Below are positions 32,418 through 33,492 of a DNA stretch of 33,492 nucleotides, in pieces (positions within the stretch are counted from its first letter, which is position 1; each line of letters starts with the position of its first letter). A program made the translations under genes and the position numbers. Location of the stretch: contig JASJDL010000010.1 of the NCBI GenBank assembly GCA_030065775.1, forward strand, positions 1 to 33,492, in the 5' to 3' direction. Source of the DNA: Flavobacteriaceae bacterium. Lineage in GTDB: Bacteria > Bacteroidota > Bacteroidia > Flavobacteriales > Flavobacteriaceae. The notes under the pieces were generated by a model. That model was not told the origin of the DNA. It was given only the letters and a program-made list of their open reading frames with translations, and did not search any database.

Positions 32418-33275
32418 ATGGCAACTAGAAAATCATCGTCGAGAGGACGACACGCCAGCAGTACTTCTCGAAAATCTCCTTCTCAACAAAGAATAGCTAA
32501 TAAAAGTAAGTCGGGTTCTAAAAAAGAGGCACGCAAAACTACTGATGTGCAAAAGAAATCGGGCTCAGGTTCTATTCGCTTAAACAAATACATTGCGAAT
32601 GCGGGTATCTGTTCCCGTCGTGAAGCCGATACCTTCATCAAAGCTGGAAGTGCTACCGTCAATGGAAAGGTAGTAACAGAAATGGGCTACCAGGTAAAAC
32701 CGGGGGACGAAGTACGCTTTGACGGTCAATTAATAAGCCCTGAAACCAAACGGTATGTTTTACTCAATAAACCAAAAAATTATATTACCGACGTTGCAGA
32801 TCAGCGTGGAAGAAAAACCGTTATGGAATTAATCTCAAGTGCCACAAAAGAACGTTTGTATCCAGTGGGGCGTTTAGACCGTAATACCACGGGTTTATTA
32901 TTATTCACTAATGATGGCGATATTGCCAAGAAGCTAACACAACCAAAAGTACCGTTTAGAAAACTGTACCAGGTTTCATTAGATAAAAAATTAAGTACGA
33001 AAGACCTTCAAAAGATGTCTGAAAATTTTATGCTGGAAGGTAAGATGGTCTATATTGATGCTGTATCGTATATAGAAAATCAGCCTAAAACCGAGGTGGG
33101 TATTGAGATCCATTCTGGCAGAAACCGTATTGTGCACAAAATATTTGAACACTTCGGCTACAAGGTAACAAAGCTAGACAGGGTTTTATTTGGAGGATTA
33201 ACAAAGAAAAATTTACCCCGCGGGCACTGGCGCCACCTCACGCAGCAGGAAGTCAATAATTTAAAGATGATATAA
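32418..33275 (+). CDS. rluB: Ribosomal large-subunit pseudouridine synthase, RsuA/RluB family
   Basis: The product is 285 aa from ATG 32418. Residues 1 to about 53 are basic, Ser/Lys/Arg-rich and probably disordered. An S4 RNA-binding domain follows (IRLNKYIANAGICSRREADT to KPGDEVRFDG), then the synthase domain with KPKNYITDVADQRGRKT and the catalytic YPVGRLDRNTTGLLLFTNDG containing the nucleophilic Asp. The segment GRNRIVHKIFEHFGYKVTKL is also conserved. The RluB/RluF/RsuA subfamilies are hard to separate by eye; the S4 domain and length fit RluB best. A terminator lies about 105 nt downstream. Confidence 0.9.
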   Translation: MATRKSSSRGRHASSTSRKSPSQQRIANKSKSGSKKEARKTTDVQKKSGSGSIRLNKYIANAGICSRREADTFIKAGSATVNGKVVTEMGYQVKPGDEVRFDGQLISPETKRYVLLNKPKNYITDVADQRGRKTVMELISSATKERLYPVGRLDRNTTGLLLFTNDGDIAKKLTQPKVPFRKLYQVSLDKKLSTKDLQKMSENFMLEGKMVYIDAVSYIENQPKTEVGIEIHSGRNRIVHKIFEHFGYKVTKLDRVLFGGLTKKNLPRGHWRHLTQQEVNNLKMI

Positions 33276-33381
33276 GAATAACTTTAAATCAAAAACCGCA
33301 GAAATTCTATGGTCTCTTGTGTTACCGCCAGGATTAACTCCTAATGGTCGCTATTCCTTTGGTTCAATTCCTGAAAAAAAT
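33276..33381. other. Intergenic region after rluB
   Basis: No gene or hairpin is seen before the terminator at 33382. Short open frames here run into the tRNA-Phe antisense sequence and are typical false calls. Confidence 0.5.
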
Positions 33382-33409
33382 AAACCCACTCATTTTTTGA
33401 GTGGGTTTT
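33382..33409. terminator. Bidirectional terminator between rluB and tRNA-Phe
   Basis: An 11-bp perfect stem, AAACCCACTCA (33382-33392) with TGAGTGGGTTT (33398-33408), encloses a 5-nt T loop. A- and T-rich flanks make it usable for rluB on the plus strand and for the tRNA on the minus strand. Confidence 0.88.
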
Positions 33410-33419
33410 GTATTTTAAG

Positions 33420-33492
<73 letters not shown>

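Overview
The window reads as chromosomal DNA of a flavobacterium (Bacteroidota, Flavobacteriaceae-like, probably marine; the genus is not identified). The DNA is AT-rich. Promoters fit the Bacteroidota form (TTG, then about 17-22 nt, then TAnnTTTG), Shine-Dalgarno sites are weak or absent, and several genes can only start at TTG. Lipoproteins are frequent, and many proteins belong to families typical of this group: DUF4270, DUF6428, GYDIA-type GHMP kinase, K+-type membrane pyrophosphatase and a carboxypeptidase-regulatory-like secreted protein.

Layout. 1-3.2 kb: the 3' tail of a gene entering from the left, a secreted YHS-domain protein, and convergently a proton/sodium-pumping pyrophosphatase (hppA). 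3.2-7.1 kb: a tightly coupled minus-strand operon of three lipoproteins, two paralogous M14 zinc carboxypeptidases and a D-aminoacylase-type amidohydrolase, joined by ATGA overlaps. 7.2-9.8 kb: tRNA-Leu(CAA) with its terminator, then prs, rplY (L25/Ctc) and pth. 9.8-14.0 kb: a minus-strand operon of a shortened glycogen/starch synthase-like protein, a DUF4270 lipoprotein and glmS. 14.1-18.1 kb: panC, an LPG-synthase-type membrane protein, a GYDIA-family GHMP kinase and a BaiN/HI0933-type flavoprotein. 18.2-20.3 kb: a large lipoprotein with diverged leucine-rich repeats and two homologous modules.

20.3-23.7 kb: a six-gene minus-strand arsenic cluster, in transcription order arsR, an ArsN1/phosphinothricin-type acetyltransferase, an unknown polytopic membrane protein, a DUF6428 protein, a thioredoxin-type arsC and an aquaglyceroporin (aqpS-like). 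No ArsB or Acr3 pump is present, so the channel is the likely route for arsenite exit. Three of the six proteins end in a Cys-Cys pair. A 12-bp palindrome sits between the ars promoter and the divergent doxX-like promoter.

24.3-28.3 kb: a secreted FG-GAP/VCBS propeller lipoprotein, a carboxypeptidase-regulatory-like protein, a GNAT acetyltransferase and a 78-aa conserved-looking protein. 28.3-33.3 kb: an isoprenoid block with mvaD, mevalonate kinase and a UbiA-type prenyltransferase, then a nitrilase and a large-subunit pseudouridine synthase. A strong terminator and tRNA-Phe(GAA) close the window. The GYDIA kinase at 16 kb could supply the phosphomevalonate kinase step missing from the mvaD/mvk block. 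No insertion sequence, prophage, CRISPR array or rRNA was seen. Most of the window is core chromosome; the ars cluster is the most accessory-looking part.
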